From Anaerolineaceae bacterium UBA6133 (lineage in GTDB: Bacteria; Chloroflexota; Anaerolineae; Anaerolineales; Anaerolineaceae), in assembly GCA_002435825.1 (NCBI GenBank), contig DIVL01000073.1:1-47195 (forward strand): 47,195 bases of DNA. The letters are read 5' to 3'. The notes below the pieces were generated by a model, which saw nothing but the letters and a program-made list of their open reading frames with translations, was not told the DNA's origin and did no database searches. The position numbers and the translations under genes were made by a program. This document shows positions 22,716 to 30,605 of this stretch, in pieces (positions within the stretch are counted from its first letter, which is position 1; each line of letters begins with the position of its first letter).

Positions 22716-23480
22716 TTATTCCCACATCTCGATAAAGGTTCCGTGCCAGGTATGCAGGAAAACCTGTCCACTATATCCATTAATGCTGAGCATTCCAGCA
22801 GGTTGGTCGTCCTTCAAAAAATCGATGGTGTAATATCCGTAGAAGGGATACACCTCGTCGGACATATTGTATCCGGGAAACTGTTGATCCAGATACTGCT
22901 GCGCAAACTGAAGGGCTTGTTCAGGGGACACAGTCATCTCAGAAGGGACAAAAGAGGAATCGAAGAAGTTACCATTCATCATGCCTGCTCCACCCATCAT
23001 GCCGTTTCCTCCCATATGTCCATATTTCTGATTCCACATCATGTTTGGACCGTATTCGGGATAAACCGATAAAGTTGAGGGGTCGACCAGCAATTCCATA
23101 GCTCCGATCCCGGTACTTATCTCGATGATGCGCGCGTAGGCATGATTGTCAAAGATCATGATCTCCTCGAGCTTAAGATCAGAATTATTCACAGTCTGCA
23201 AATAACCCTCGACCGCCTGTTTAGTCTGGTCAATGGTTAGAGGGATATCGCTGGTGTTGTTATAGCCACAACCACGCGCCCTGTTGAAACCACCCATCAT
23301 GTTGTAACGGCTCATCATCCAGGGACCCGGAAAGTTGATCGCCTGCGTCCGGAAACTATTCGTGGTGCAATTGTTTGCAAAAACATTGGTATGCCCAAAG
23401 AATGTTCCTGCGCCAAAGATCAACATCGCCACGATGATGCTGCCTAATACCACTAATGCTATACCTAAAGTTTTTTTCAT
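22716..23480 (-). CDS. Membrane-anchored Met-rich protein with PepSY-like domains
   Basis: A 254-residue protein: one N-terminal membrane helix (about 5-27), an outer region with Met/Asn/Gly-rich stretches (PWMMSRYNMMGGFNR at about 52-66 and HMGGNGMMGGAGMMNGNFF at about 153-171), and two segments with the pattern of PepSY domains (QTKQAVEGYLQTV, and PEQALQFAQQYLDQQFPG followed by a YTIDFLKD strand). Met-rich outer segments in copper loci usually bind Cu(I). It has its own terminator. The gap to the response regulator is short, so both may share control. Role in copper binding is inference. Confidence 0.72.
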   Translation of the reverse strand: MKKTLGIALVVLGSIIVAMLIFGAGTFFGHTNVFANNCTTNSFRTQAINFPGPWMMSRYNMMGGFNRARGCGYNNTSDIPLTIDQTKQAVEGYLQTVNNSDLKLEEIMIFDNHAYARIIEISTGIGAMELLVDPSTLSVYPEYGPNMMWNQKYGHMGGNGMMGGAGMMNGNFFDSSFVPSEMTVSPEQALQFAQQYLDQQFPGYNMSDEVYPFYGYYTIDFLKDDQPAGMLSINGYSGQVFLHTWHGTFIEMWE

Positions 23481-23757
23481 GTCACTTTCTCCTGTTCAAC
23501 AAATGTTTCATTTACTTTCTTAGGATATCAAAGACGGGTAAAGCTTTCCTGTTGCATGAATAAAGTTTATGTAAAGATTTACGCCATCCTCGCCTGTGAA
23601 AGGCAAGCTGAAACTAACCTACCCTTAAAAGAAAGACCTAATTTATGTTTAGCTGTGAATGCAAGTTAACGGAAATTTCAAGCTGTCTTAAGCAGGTATC
23701 CTTTTACGAAATCACAAAAATCTCTCCTATAAATTAAACAGTTCAGGAGAGCTACGC

Positions 23758-23814
23758 ATGTTTAAGCCAAAAATAAAGATTTCCAAGACTTTTGCGTCCC
23801 TAAAAAAGCAATGA
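23758..23814 (+). pseudogene. 18-codon open frame, possible stub of an MFS gene
   Basis: ATG with AGGAGAG 7 bases upstream and TATAAA before that codes MFKPKIKISKTFASLKKQ, then stop. The sequence resembles the first residues of some MFS exporters (a KTFASLKN-type start), so it may be the stub of a lost gene. A true 18-residue peptide is possible too. The surrounding gap 23481-24006 shows no other gene. Confidence 0.3.
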
Positions 23815-23954
23815 GAAGGAATTGGCACATCTTCCAGGACTATTCGCCTTCGTCGCTCAGGATGTTTGTTATTGAGAGATATGAAAGGCGATGCTGGGTG
23901 TCGGATGTTTTTTCGCTTACTTGTTCCGCTGGCTCGCCTGCCTTAAGGCGTAAC

Positions 23955-23986
23955 AAAAGAAGCCAGCTCACATTTGTAGCTGGCTC
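23955..23986 (-). terminator. Terminator of the FdrA-module operon
   Basis: On the minus strand GGAGCCAGCT, loop ACAAATGTG, AGCTGGCTTC, then TTTTGTT. It lies 20 bases beyond the CoA-transferase stop and would end the six-gene operon. Confidence 0.8.
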
Positions 23987-24006
23987 CTGTTGCTACTTAG
24001 GTTAGG

Positions 24007-25188
24007 TTAAATTACTTGCCTGTCCCGTAACTCAGCGACCTGGTCAGGAGTTAGACCCAAGTATTGGCTGAGGATTTTTTCAGTTTCAGCGCCCAGCACT
24101 GGCGCGGCTGTGCGAATCTCGCCAGGTGTCCGGCTAAGCTTGATCGGGATGCCGGGGATGCGCGTGGTACCTGCAATTGGATGCTCGACTTCGAGGATCA
24201 TTTCCCTGGCGACAACCTGTTCATTCGTCACCACCTTGTCGACCGTGTTGATCGGTCCGCAGGGAATGCCGGCGTCGTCAAACATAAGCTGCCACTCTTC
24301 AGCAGTTTTGGCCATGAATTTTGCAGCCAAAATCGGACGCAAAGCCTGGTAATTCTCATTACGCTGCTGGTTGGTCTTGAAGCGCGGATCGCAGGCAATC
24401 TCGAGCTCCATCAGTTCGCACAAAGTTACCCACAAGCGGTCATTTCCCGCTGCCACCATAATTGGGCTGGTCAGGGTGTCGAAAGGTTCAAAGGGAACGA
24501 TGGATGGATGGCGATTGCCAATCGGGCGGGGTATTTCACCGGTGAATTCGTAGCGTGAGATGGCATTTTCGAGGATGGCAACCTGGCAGTCGAGCATGGC
24601 AACGTCCACCACCTGCCCCACGCCAGAGTGTTCACGCTCATGCAGCGCGGCCAAAATACCAATTGCGCAGAAGAGCCCGGCGACAATGTCGCCAACGGAA
24701 GTGCCCACCCGGGTTGGTACGCCATCCGCCTGACCGGTGATACTCATGATGCCGCCCATGGCTTGCACCACGGCGTCATATGCCGGTCGTTGGCTGTAAG
24801 GGCCGGTTTGACCATAGCCGGTGGAGGATGCGTAAATCAGACGGGGATTGAGCTCTTTCAGCACATCATAACCCAGCCCCAACTTTTCCATGGTGCCTGG
24901 TCGAAAGTTTTCAACCAGAACATCCACCACTTTTACCAGCTCTTTAAGAATCTCTTTTCCTTCAGGGGCTTTGAGGTTGAGGGTGATGCTCTCTTTATTG
25001 CGATTCAGACTCATGAAATAAGCGCTTTCACCATTTTTATAAGGACCGTAAGCCCTTGAATCATCGCCTTTCCCGGGTTGTTCAATTTTGATGATCTCTG
25101 CACCAAGATCTGCCAGAACCATGGTTGCGTAAGGTCCCGCTAAAACACGTGTCAGATCCAACACTTTAATGTCAGATAATGCGCCCAT
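24007..25188 (-). CDS. Class III (CaiB/BaiF) acyl-CoA transferase
   Basis: A 393-residue protein of the family III CoA-transferases (formyl-CoA:oxalate transferase, CaiB). It has the N-terminal LDLTRVLAGPYATMVLADLGAE pattern, the RNKESITLNLK strand and the catalytic Asp in SVGDIVAG (Asp167, matching Asp169 of formyl-CoA transferase), then GQVVDVAMLD. These enzymes move CoA between two carboxylic acids through an aspartyl-CoA intermediate. GGAGGAATT lies 4 bases before ATG 25188; the frame runs on to 25221. Last gene of the FdrA-module operon. The acid could be oxalate- or oxamate-like, but that is inference. Confidence 0.9.
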   Translation of the reverse strand: MGALSDIKVLDLTRVLAGPYATMVLADLGAEIIKIEQPGKGDDSRAYGPYKNGESAYFMSLNRNKESITLNLKAPEGKEILKELVKVVDVLVENFRPGTMEKLGLGYDVLKELNPRLIYASSTGYGQTGPYSQRPAYDAVVQAMGGIMSITGQADGVPTRVGTSVGDIVAGLFCAIGILAALHEREHSGVGQVVDVAMLDCQVAILENAISRYEFTGEIPRPIGNRHPSIVPFEPFDTLTSPIMVAAGNDRLWVTLCELMELEIACDPRFKTNQQRNENYQALRPILAAKFMAKTAEEWQLMFDDAGIPCGPINTVDKVVTNEQVVAREMILEVEHPIAGTTRIPGIPIKLSRTPGEIRTAAPVLGAETEKILSQYLGLTPDQVAELRDRQVI

Positions 25189-25224
25189 TTCAATTCCTCC
25201 AATCAATCTTGTGTCATGCAAGAG

Positions 25225-25256
25225 TTCAGAATCCCTAATTTGTAAGGGATTCTGAA
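25225..25256. promoter_or_regulatory. Intercistronic hairpin
   Basis: TTCAGAATCCCT and AGGGATTCTGAA form a perfect 12-base stem with an 8-base loop between the cyclase stop and the CoA-transferase start. No T-run follows on the minus strand, so it more likely affects RNA processing or stability than termination. Confidence 0.55.
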
Positions 25257-25273
25257 GCTCATATTTTTATAGC

Positions 25274-26071
25274 TTATTCGACTTCGTCAATAGCGATACA
25301 GCGGCAGAAAGCGCTCTCGCCATATTGGAACTTCCAGGGGAGTGTTCCCAGGATGAGGCGTTTGTTCAGCACCTTGTCGATCTCACCGCCGATATTTTCG
25401 ACATGGATGATTTCCCAAGGCTTTGGGAAGACCTTGATGTGCATCGCCTGGTAGACCTCTGGCCAGGGGTAAATCTCATTCAAACCCTTGCCATAGCGCT
25501 GTTTCATATAGGCGTCGCAAGCTTGAGCCTCACCAGGCTCCCAATCACGGATCTTGGTGTTCATGGGGTGGTCAGCAGAGCCGCAGTCCACAGCGATGTG
25601 CTTGATTTTCATGTCCTTGATCCAATCAATGAAATCCATTGAAGGACCGGGATGGCGCAGCATGTAGCGACGTTCATTAGCTTCGGGTTGATCAAAGCCG
25701 TAGCGATGATAGCCGGTATTAATGTAGAGAATATCGCCGGTTTTCACTTCGACGCGGTCCATGATATCCTGGGGTGTGTAGATAGACCAGTCTTCAGCAA
25801 TATCAGACAGATCGACGACTACGCCAGGACCCATCAATTTGTCCATCTCGAGAGAGGCAATATCCCGACCAGCGGTATCAAAATGCAGTGGACCATCCAG
25901 GTGGGTACCCACATGATTTGAGGTGGTAATGAGCATGCCGTTTGCCCCATTTGGGCTGAGGCGCTTGAAGAATTTCACTTGTAGCGGCTCGTAGGTCGGC
26001 CAGGGTGGTGTGAGAATGCTTGTGTTCTGTGTTAAATCGTAAACCTTTACTTTGTCCCAATTTTTAATCAT
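25274..26071 (-). CDS. Cyclase-family metal-dependent hydrolase
   Basis: A 265-residue protein of the cyclase family (Pfam PF04199) that includes kynurenine formamidase KynB and isatin hydrolase. The metal-binding motif HVGTHLDGPLHF is at 53-64 (His53, His57, Asp59, His63), and VDCGSADHP with a later Glu in HVENIGG match the family core. These enzymes use Mn or Zn to hydrolyse an amide in a ring or a formamide. It sits between DUF1116 and the CoA-transferase genes with 15-base and 85-base gaps, so it probably opens or trims the substrate that the FdrA module acts on. Confidence 0.88.
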   Translation of the reverse strand: MIKNWDKVKVYDLTQNTSILTPPWPTYEPLQVKFFKRLSPNGANGMLITTSNHVGTHLDGPLHFDTAGRDIASLEMDKLMGPGVVVDLSDIAEDWSIYTPQDIMDRVEVKTGDILYINTGYHRYGFDQPEANERRYMLRHPGPSMDFIDWIKDMKIKHIAVDCGSADHPMNTKIRDWEPGEAQACDAYMKQRYGKGLNEIYPWPEVYQAMHIKVFPKPWEIIHVENIGGEIDKVLNKRLILGTLPWKFQYGESAFCRCIAIDEVE

Positions 26072-26086
26072 AGTTCCTCCTGTAGA

Positions 26087-27349
26087 TTATTCCTCCAGAA
26101 GACCTTCGTCTTCAAGGAGGTTTACGAACGCTTCCAAAGCTTGTTCAAAGCATGCCATCGGTGGGTGCACGATGCCCGCGCCTACCTGCCCCACACCCGC
26201 TTCTTTATGAGCAATGCCGGTGTTGATAACAGGCAGCACCTGGGTTTCGATCACCTTGCGAATGTCGATGCCGGTTGGGGAGCCTCTGAAATTCATCGGG
26301 GGCAGCTTATAGGCACGGCTTTCTTCCGTGGTGATCTCATACATGCTGGTGGTATATCGTACTGCATCTTTCGGTGTGCCGCCAACAAATTGCACAATTG
26401 CCGGGGCGGTTGCCATCGAAAAACCGCCAATCCCGAGGGTTTCCGTGATGCATGAATCGCCGACATCTGGGTTGGCATCTTCCATGGAAAAGCCGGGGAA
26501 ATACAGCCCATCGATGATCTCTGCGGGAGCAGTGAACCAGCGATTGCCAAGCCCAGCCACACGAATTCCGAACTCGGTGCCGTTGCGAGCCATTGTGTAG
26601 ACGATGGTTGAGTGCTTCACTTTGCCGGCAGGTTCCAAAGTGGCTTTCGCAGCCGGCATGGAAAGATTCAAGAAGGTGTGATCATTGCTGTTCAGGAATT
26701 CCAATACAGCAATCTTGTCTTCATTACTGAATGAAGTTTTCAAGATGCTGGGAGCAATCTCGCGGATCAGCAACGAGGTTGCTGCCTTGTTTCGGTTATG
26801 GCACTCATCACCCATCTGCACAGCCTGTGCAATCATGGTCTTCAGGTCAATGGGACCATGAATTTCAATGGTTTCCTTCAGCACAGGATAGAGCACGCTC
26901 TCCATCCACTGCAGGTGCTTGATCACTTCCGGTCCATAGGCGCCCATGCGTAAAACCTTGCCAAGACCTTCATTTAGCGTGCAATACGCCCGGTTCCCGT
27001 AGGCTTTGTTTTCCAAGATCCAGACTGGCATCCTTGGGGTCACAATGCCCGCCATCGGACCCACCGCGTCGTGGTGGTGGCATGGATCAAACCGTACTTT
27101 TCCTGAGGCTGCATATTCAGCTGCTTCTTCAGGGGTGGAAGCCAGACCCTCATACATCAGGCCGGCCATTACGCCGCCTTTCAGCGGACCAGACATCTTC
27201 TCCCATGTGATCGGGGGACCTGCATGGAGAAACAAATCTTTTGCCATGCCTGGAATGACTTCTCCCGCCACACCCAAGCCGATCAATGTCGGCTGTCCAT
27301 TCTGGATAATTTCCAGAGCTTCCTTATTTGCGTTTTCGATAATATCCAT
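26087..27349 (-). CDS. allG: DUF1116 protein (AllG/YlbE-like)
   Basis: A 420-residue protein of the DUF1116 family. The hallmark segment FDPCHHHDAVGPMAGIVTP lies at about 87-105, with GGVMAGLMYEGLA before it and the Gly-rich VGQVGAGIVHPP near the end. In E. coli the homologue AllG works with AllF and AllH as oxamate carbamoyltransferase, which splits oxalurate with phosphate into oxamate and carbamoyl phosphate. Whether the same reaction applies here is not shown. AAGGAG lies 10 bases before ATG 27349; a TTG at 27352 is also in frame. It follows the 60-residue gene by 21 bases. Confidence 0.85.
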   Translation of the reverse strand: MDIIENANKEALEIIQNGQPTLIGLGVAGEVIPGMAKDLFLHAGPPITWEKMSGPLKGGVMAGLMYEGLASTPEEAAEYAASGKVRFDPCHHHDAVGPMAGIVTPRMPVWILENKAYGNRAYCTLNEGLGKVLRMGAYGPEVIKHLQWMESVLYPVLKETIEIHGPIDLKTMIAQAVQMGDECHNRNKAATSLLIREIAPSILKTSFSNEDKIAVLEFLNSNDHTFLNLSMPAAKATLEPAGKVKHSTIVYTMARNGTEFGIRVAGLGNRWFTAPAEIIDGLYFPGFSMEDANPDVGDSCITETLGIGGFSMATAPAIVQFVGGTPKDAVRYTTSMYEITTEESRAYKLPPMNFRGSPTGIDIRKVIETQVLPVINTGIAHKEAGVGQVGAGIVHPPMACFEQALEAFVNLLEDEGLLEE

Positions 27350-27370
27350 CAACTTTTCACTCCTTTCAAA

Positions 27371-27553
27371 TTATGATTGCTTGACCTTGTTGATTTTACC
27401 CAGCAGGCTGAGCATGTTCTTCTTGCCGCCTGCTTTTGGTTTCCAATTCACCTGCACCGTTGTGACTCCCTGGCTCTTCAAGTCGCTATGGAAAGACTTC
27501 AAGCCAAGATTGACAATTTTGAGTTCCTGTTTAAAGAGGTCGTTAACAGACAT
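27371..27553 (-). CDS. 60-residue protein of the FdrA module
   Basis: A small basic protein: MSVNDLFKQELKIVNLGLKS, then SQGVTTVQVNWKPKAGGKKN and a Leu-rich helix. The segment NLGLKSF..L..QGVTTVQVNW.P.AGG looks like a short block that I recall as part of longer FdrA- or DUF1116-type proteins, so this may be that domain as its own chain. Its ATG lies inside the last codons of the FdrA gene (11-base overlap) with AAGGAG just upstream, and DUF1116 follows 21 bases later. It is therefore surely part of the same translation unit. Confidence 0.75.
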   Translation of the reverse strand: MSVNDLFKQELKIVNLGLKSFHSDLKSQGVTTVQVNWKPKAGGKKNMLSLLGKINKVKQS

Positions 27554-29120
27554 CCAAAACTCCTTTCTTCATGCGCTGCAATATTCGATCAGTCAGACGG
27601 ACAGCCTGGGCGTTGGAAGGCAGAACAATGATGCCTGCGGCTTCAAGGGTTGCGATCGATTTGTTCAAATCCTGGCTGTCAAGGTCGGTGCCGCAAACCG
27701 ACGCGATCACAACCACATCCTTGCCTTGTTTCGCCAATCGCTGGCGAATTTCACGCACAGAGTCAGCCACCGCCCCTGCCGGATCTTTGTAGGAACCAAA
27801 ACCGAGCACCACGTCCACCAAAATCACGGCGGTTTTTTCATCCACGTGTGACTGGAAAAATTCTGTCCGGGTCTGAGGGTCGATCATCGGGTGCGGTCTG
27901 CCGCGGGTAAACTCGTCCTCTCCAAGATCCAGGCAGATGTGACCGCGCCCTTCGGGCAGGTTCGCAATCGCCATTTCTGGCAAGAGGGGGATGTTGGAAT
28001 AGATGTTGTGATGCACGCCCAGAAGCTTCATGGCTTCATCTGCCAGCGTGCCGCCGGTGAAGAGCGCGCGCAATTCTGTTTGGTCGCTCTTTAGTTTTGA
28101 TACCGAGGTATCAACGATACAGTTGATATGGTCTTCAGGCAGCGAGAAACCAGTAAAGTCTTCGTACTCCTGCCCGCGGAGTACCTTGACAGCTTTCTGA
28201 GCAGCATCTTCGAGACTGATACAGGGAATTGCCCCTGCTGCCTCAATAGCAGCTCTATCGCCGCCGATAAAGTCGATCACCACGGGTTTCGGGCTGCTCT
28301 TTGCGATCTGGTAAATCTTTTCTGCCACGGATGGAGCCGGTGGTTTGGAGATCAAGACAATTAACTCAGTTTCAGGATCAGCAATCAGCGACTCAAAACC
28401 CAGGGTCATCATCAGTCCGCCAATTTGCTCCTTGAGGTCGCGCCCGCCAGTGCCGATGACCTGCGAGAGCCCTTCACCAAGCTTGTGGATCTGAACGGTG
28501 ACTTCCTGCGTTCCGGTGCCCGACGCTCCAACCACGCCGATCTTTCCCAGCCTGACGGCGTTGGCAAGACAAAGTGGAATACCGTTGATGATCGCCGTCC
28601 CACAGTCCGGACCCATCATCAGCAGCCCTTTTTCCACCGCTTTTTGCTTGAGACGCAGCTCATCTTCGACCGGCACGTTGTCGGAGAACAGCATGACGTG
28701 CAGCCCCGCATCCAGCGCGTCCTCAACCTCAGCCGCCGCAAATTGACCCGGCACTGATATCAGGACCATATTGGCTCCGGGCAAAGATTGGATGGCAGAG
28801 CTCAAGGATGGCGGCTGGTAGTCCTCATCACTTTCAGACTCCACCCTTTTGTTCAGATACTCATTGAAGGCGTCTTCAATTGCCTTCATCGAGATCAGCG
28901 CTTCATCGATTTTGGCAGCAATGAAGAGGTCATTGGGTGTCAATGTGTCAAACTCGTTGTCAGCCAGACCAAGGTCCTTCGCCAGGTCGAGGTTGAGGCC
29001 GGTTGCCATACCCACCAACACGTCTTCAACACCTTCCAACTTCTGTAATTCTCTCGATAACAGCATGAGCGTTACGGAGTCGTAATAGGCATTTCTTTTT
29101 ACACTCGTATGTAGGGTCAT
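27543..29120 (-). CDS. allF: FdrA-family protein (AllF-like)
   Basis: A 525-residue protein of the FdrA family, which shares the fold of succinyl-CoA synthetase alpha subunit. The N-terminal part starts VKRNAYYDSVTLMLLSRELQ; the CoA-binding-like region has KIGVVGASGTGTQEVT and QVIGTGGRDLKEQIGG; the C-terminal part has LFTGGTLADEAM and DVVLGFGSYKDPAG. The phosphohistidine loop of the synthetases is not evident. In E. coli AllF is a subunit of oxamate carbamoyltransferase. It overlaps DUF2877 by 4 bases upstream and the 60-residue gene by 11 bases downstream, tight coupling typical of complex subunits. Confidence 0.88.
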   Translation of the reverse strand: MTLHTSVKRNAYYDSVTLMLLSRELQKLEGVEDVLVGMATGLNLDLAKDLGLADNEFDTLTPNDLFIAAKIDEALISMKAIEDAFNEYLNKRVESESDEDYQPPSLSSAIQSLPGANMVLISVPGQFAAAEVEDALDAGLHVMLFSDNVPVEDELRLKQKAVEKGLLMMGPDCGTAIINGIPLCLANAVRLGKIGVVGASGTGTQEVTVQIHKLGEGLSQVIGTGGRDLKEQIGGLMMTLGFESLIADPETELIVLISKPPAPSVAEKIYQIAKSSPKPVVIDFIGGDRAAIEAAGAIPCISLEDAAQKAVKVLRGQEYEDFTGFSLPEDHINCIVDTSVSKLKSDQTELRALFTGGTLADEAMKLLGVHHNIYSNIPLLPEMAIANLPEGRGHICLDLGEDEFTRGRPHPMIDPQTRTEFFQSHVDEKTAVILVDVVLGFGSYKDPAGAVADSVREIRQRLAKQGKDVVVIASVCGTDLDSQDLNKSIATLEAAGIIVLPSNAQAVRLTDRILQRMKKGVLDVC

Positions 29121-30112
29121 ATGCCTGGCACGGGTTGCGGTTGCTTCAACTCAACCCATGCTTGCTCTCCTTCCTTTGAAACATCTGTCATATTATATTG
29201 AAACCACTGCATGGCACAGACCAATCCGAGCAAAAAATCTCCGCCTGAGGTAGCTCCGTGCCGCAAAACCTGTCTGGCTGAATATTCCAACTCACCTTGG
29301 ATATTGTATAAACAGGTCTGGATGAGCCGTTGGTGACTCCTGCTCAGTTTTCCATCCGCGGCATGCCTGAGCATGTTAGCGCTGATCAGAGTGGTGCGCT
29401 TTTTTGCCTTGCTAGTAATGGTCTGATTGAACTCCCGGACCCACGGGTAACGATCTGGGTTCAACGTATCAACGACTGTAAAAATGACGAGGTAAGCCGC
29501 CAGGAAATCATCACAAGCCGGCGTGGATCCCATACCAAACCCAACCAATCGATCCGCCAAATTCAAGGCTCGCTGCCAATCGGACGTGTTGATGGCTTTT
29601 GTAAATGCTTCAAGGTCCTCAGCGATATGCCGGCTGTAGAGATTTTCAACCATTGGTTTGCCGTTCATCGATTGGCGTGTCAAGCGCGGCAGGAGGGGCA
29701 GCAACCCCAAAGCTGACTGTTTCCCAAGCCACTTAATCAAGTTAAGTCTGATTTGGGCAACTTCCTCTCCCGGACAAGCATCCAGGCTCATCATTGATCG
29801 GGATTCCCAAATTTCCGCATCCCGCAGGTTTACTGCAAAGACTCCATTGATCGATGTGAATAGGTCCAAGTCCAGCACAACTTTATCGCCCACCTTTAGA
29901 ATTTCCGCAAAGTTCCCGCTACCATCCACCCTCAGCCCCATTGGCGTGATGTCATCCTGGTTCGTGAGCGTGACCAAAGCGTCCTCCCCAATCAGCAAAT
30001 TCACCGCATGGGGAAAGACGGAGTGAACGCGTGCCAAGTAGCCCGGGTGATTCTCGAGGAATTCAACCAGGTCATCAGCAGCAGTAATCGCGTTCACCTC
30101 TTTAATCGCCAT
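29117..30112 (-). CDS. allH: DUF2877 protein (AllH-like)
   Basis: A 331-residue protein of the DUF2877 family. Marks are LVGFGMGSTPACDDFLAAYL (about 191-210) and HGATSGGDFLLGLVCA (about 284-299), Gly-rich turns with conserved Asp pairs. In E. coli AllH is the third subunit of oxamate carbamoyltransferase. The family pattern is GxTPsGDD; here GSTPACDD replaces the Gly with Cys. It is the first intact gene of the operon and starts 10 bases after the stop of the pucR remnant. Its stop overlaps the FdrA start (ATGA). Confidence 0.85.
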   Translation of the reverse strand: MAIKEVNAITAADDLVEFLENHPGYLARVHSVFPHAVNLLIGEDALVTLTNQDDITPMGLRVDGSGNFAEILKVGDKVVLDLDLFTSINGVFAVNLRDAEIWESRSMMSLDACPGEEVAQIRLNLIKWLGKQSALGLLPLLPRLTRQSMNGKPMVENLYSRHIAEDLEAFTKAINTSDWQRALNLADRLVGFGMGSTPACDDFLAAYLVIFTVVDTLNPDRYPWVREFNQTITSKAKKRTTLISANMLRHAADGKLSRSHQRLIQTCLYNIQGELEYSARQVLRHGATSGGDFLLGLVCAMQWFQYNMTDVSKEGEQAWVELKQPQPVPGI

Positions 30113-30121
30113 TTCAACCTA

Positions 30122-30422
30122 TTAAATCACGAATCTTAAGGGCAAATTGAATGGAAAGGCCATCTCCGGATCCTTCAAGTCAATCTTTAGAGTATCACGA
30201 ATCCGATTGATCCGATAAACAACTGTGTTGTAGTGAGTATATTGCACTTCAGATATTTTGCGCAGATTGCCGCCGTGTTCAAAGTAAGCCCGGACTGTTT
30301 CGGGTAATTTCGCGTGAGGTAATTACATTGTCCATCCCCATTTCGCCAGCTATTACTTCCGCGCCAGCCAGCAAATCGATATAGAGGATGTCACGTAAAC
30401 GTACTTTAAATGCTTTTAGCAT
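30122..30422 (-). pseudogene. PucR-family regulator, reduced to its two ends
   Basis: The first 34 codons from ATG 30422 give the N-terminus of a PucR-type purine regulator (KVRLRDILYIDLLAGAEVIA, then GEMGMDNVITSREI). After a frame change the rest codes the PucR C-terminal helix-turn-helix: LPETVRAYFEHGGNLRKISE, then THYNTVVYRINRIRDTL and LKDPEMAFPFNLPLR, ending at 30122. The 400 or so residues between are gone. Family members are about 500 residues. It sits at the head of the DUF2877-FdrA operon, where it once should have controlled nucleobase use. An isolated short HTH peptide cannot be excluded but has no start. Confidence 0.85.
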
Positions 30423-30605
30423 AACTCGTTTCTCATCCTGATAAGTATTGTACCGAAAAATCCTCACAGTTTCATTGTAATAACAATACAATTAGCAAGG
30501 TCAATTCAGGCTCATCTCTGTTAATTTATCACAAAGTGAGCACCCAAAGAAACATATGACGCAATTTCTGGCAATCAATCAAACAGTTCAGGATACAATT
30601 GTGGC

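Noticed and set aside
29330..30026. Plus-strand frames within the DUF2877 gene
   Set aside because: They lie antisense to a conserved family protein and lack ribosome binding sites.
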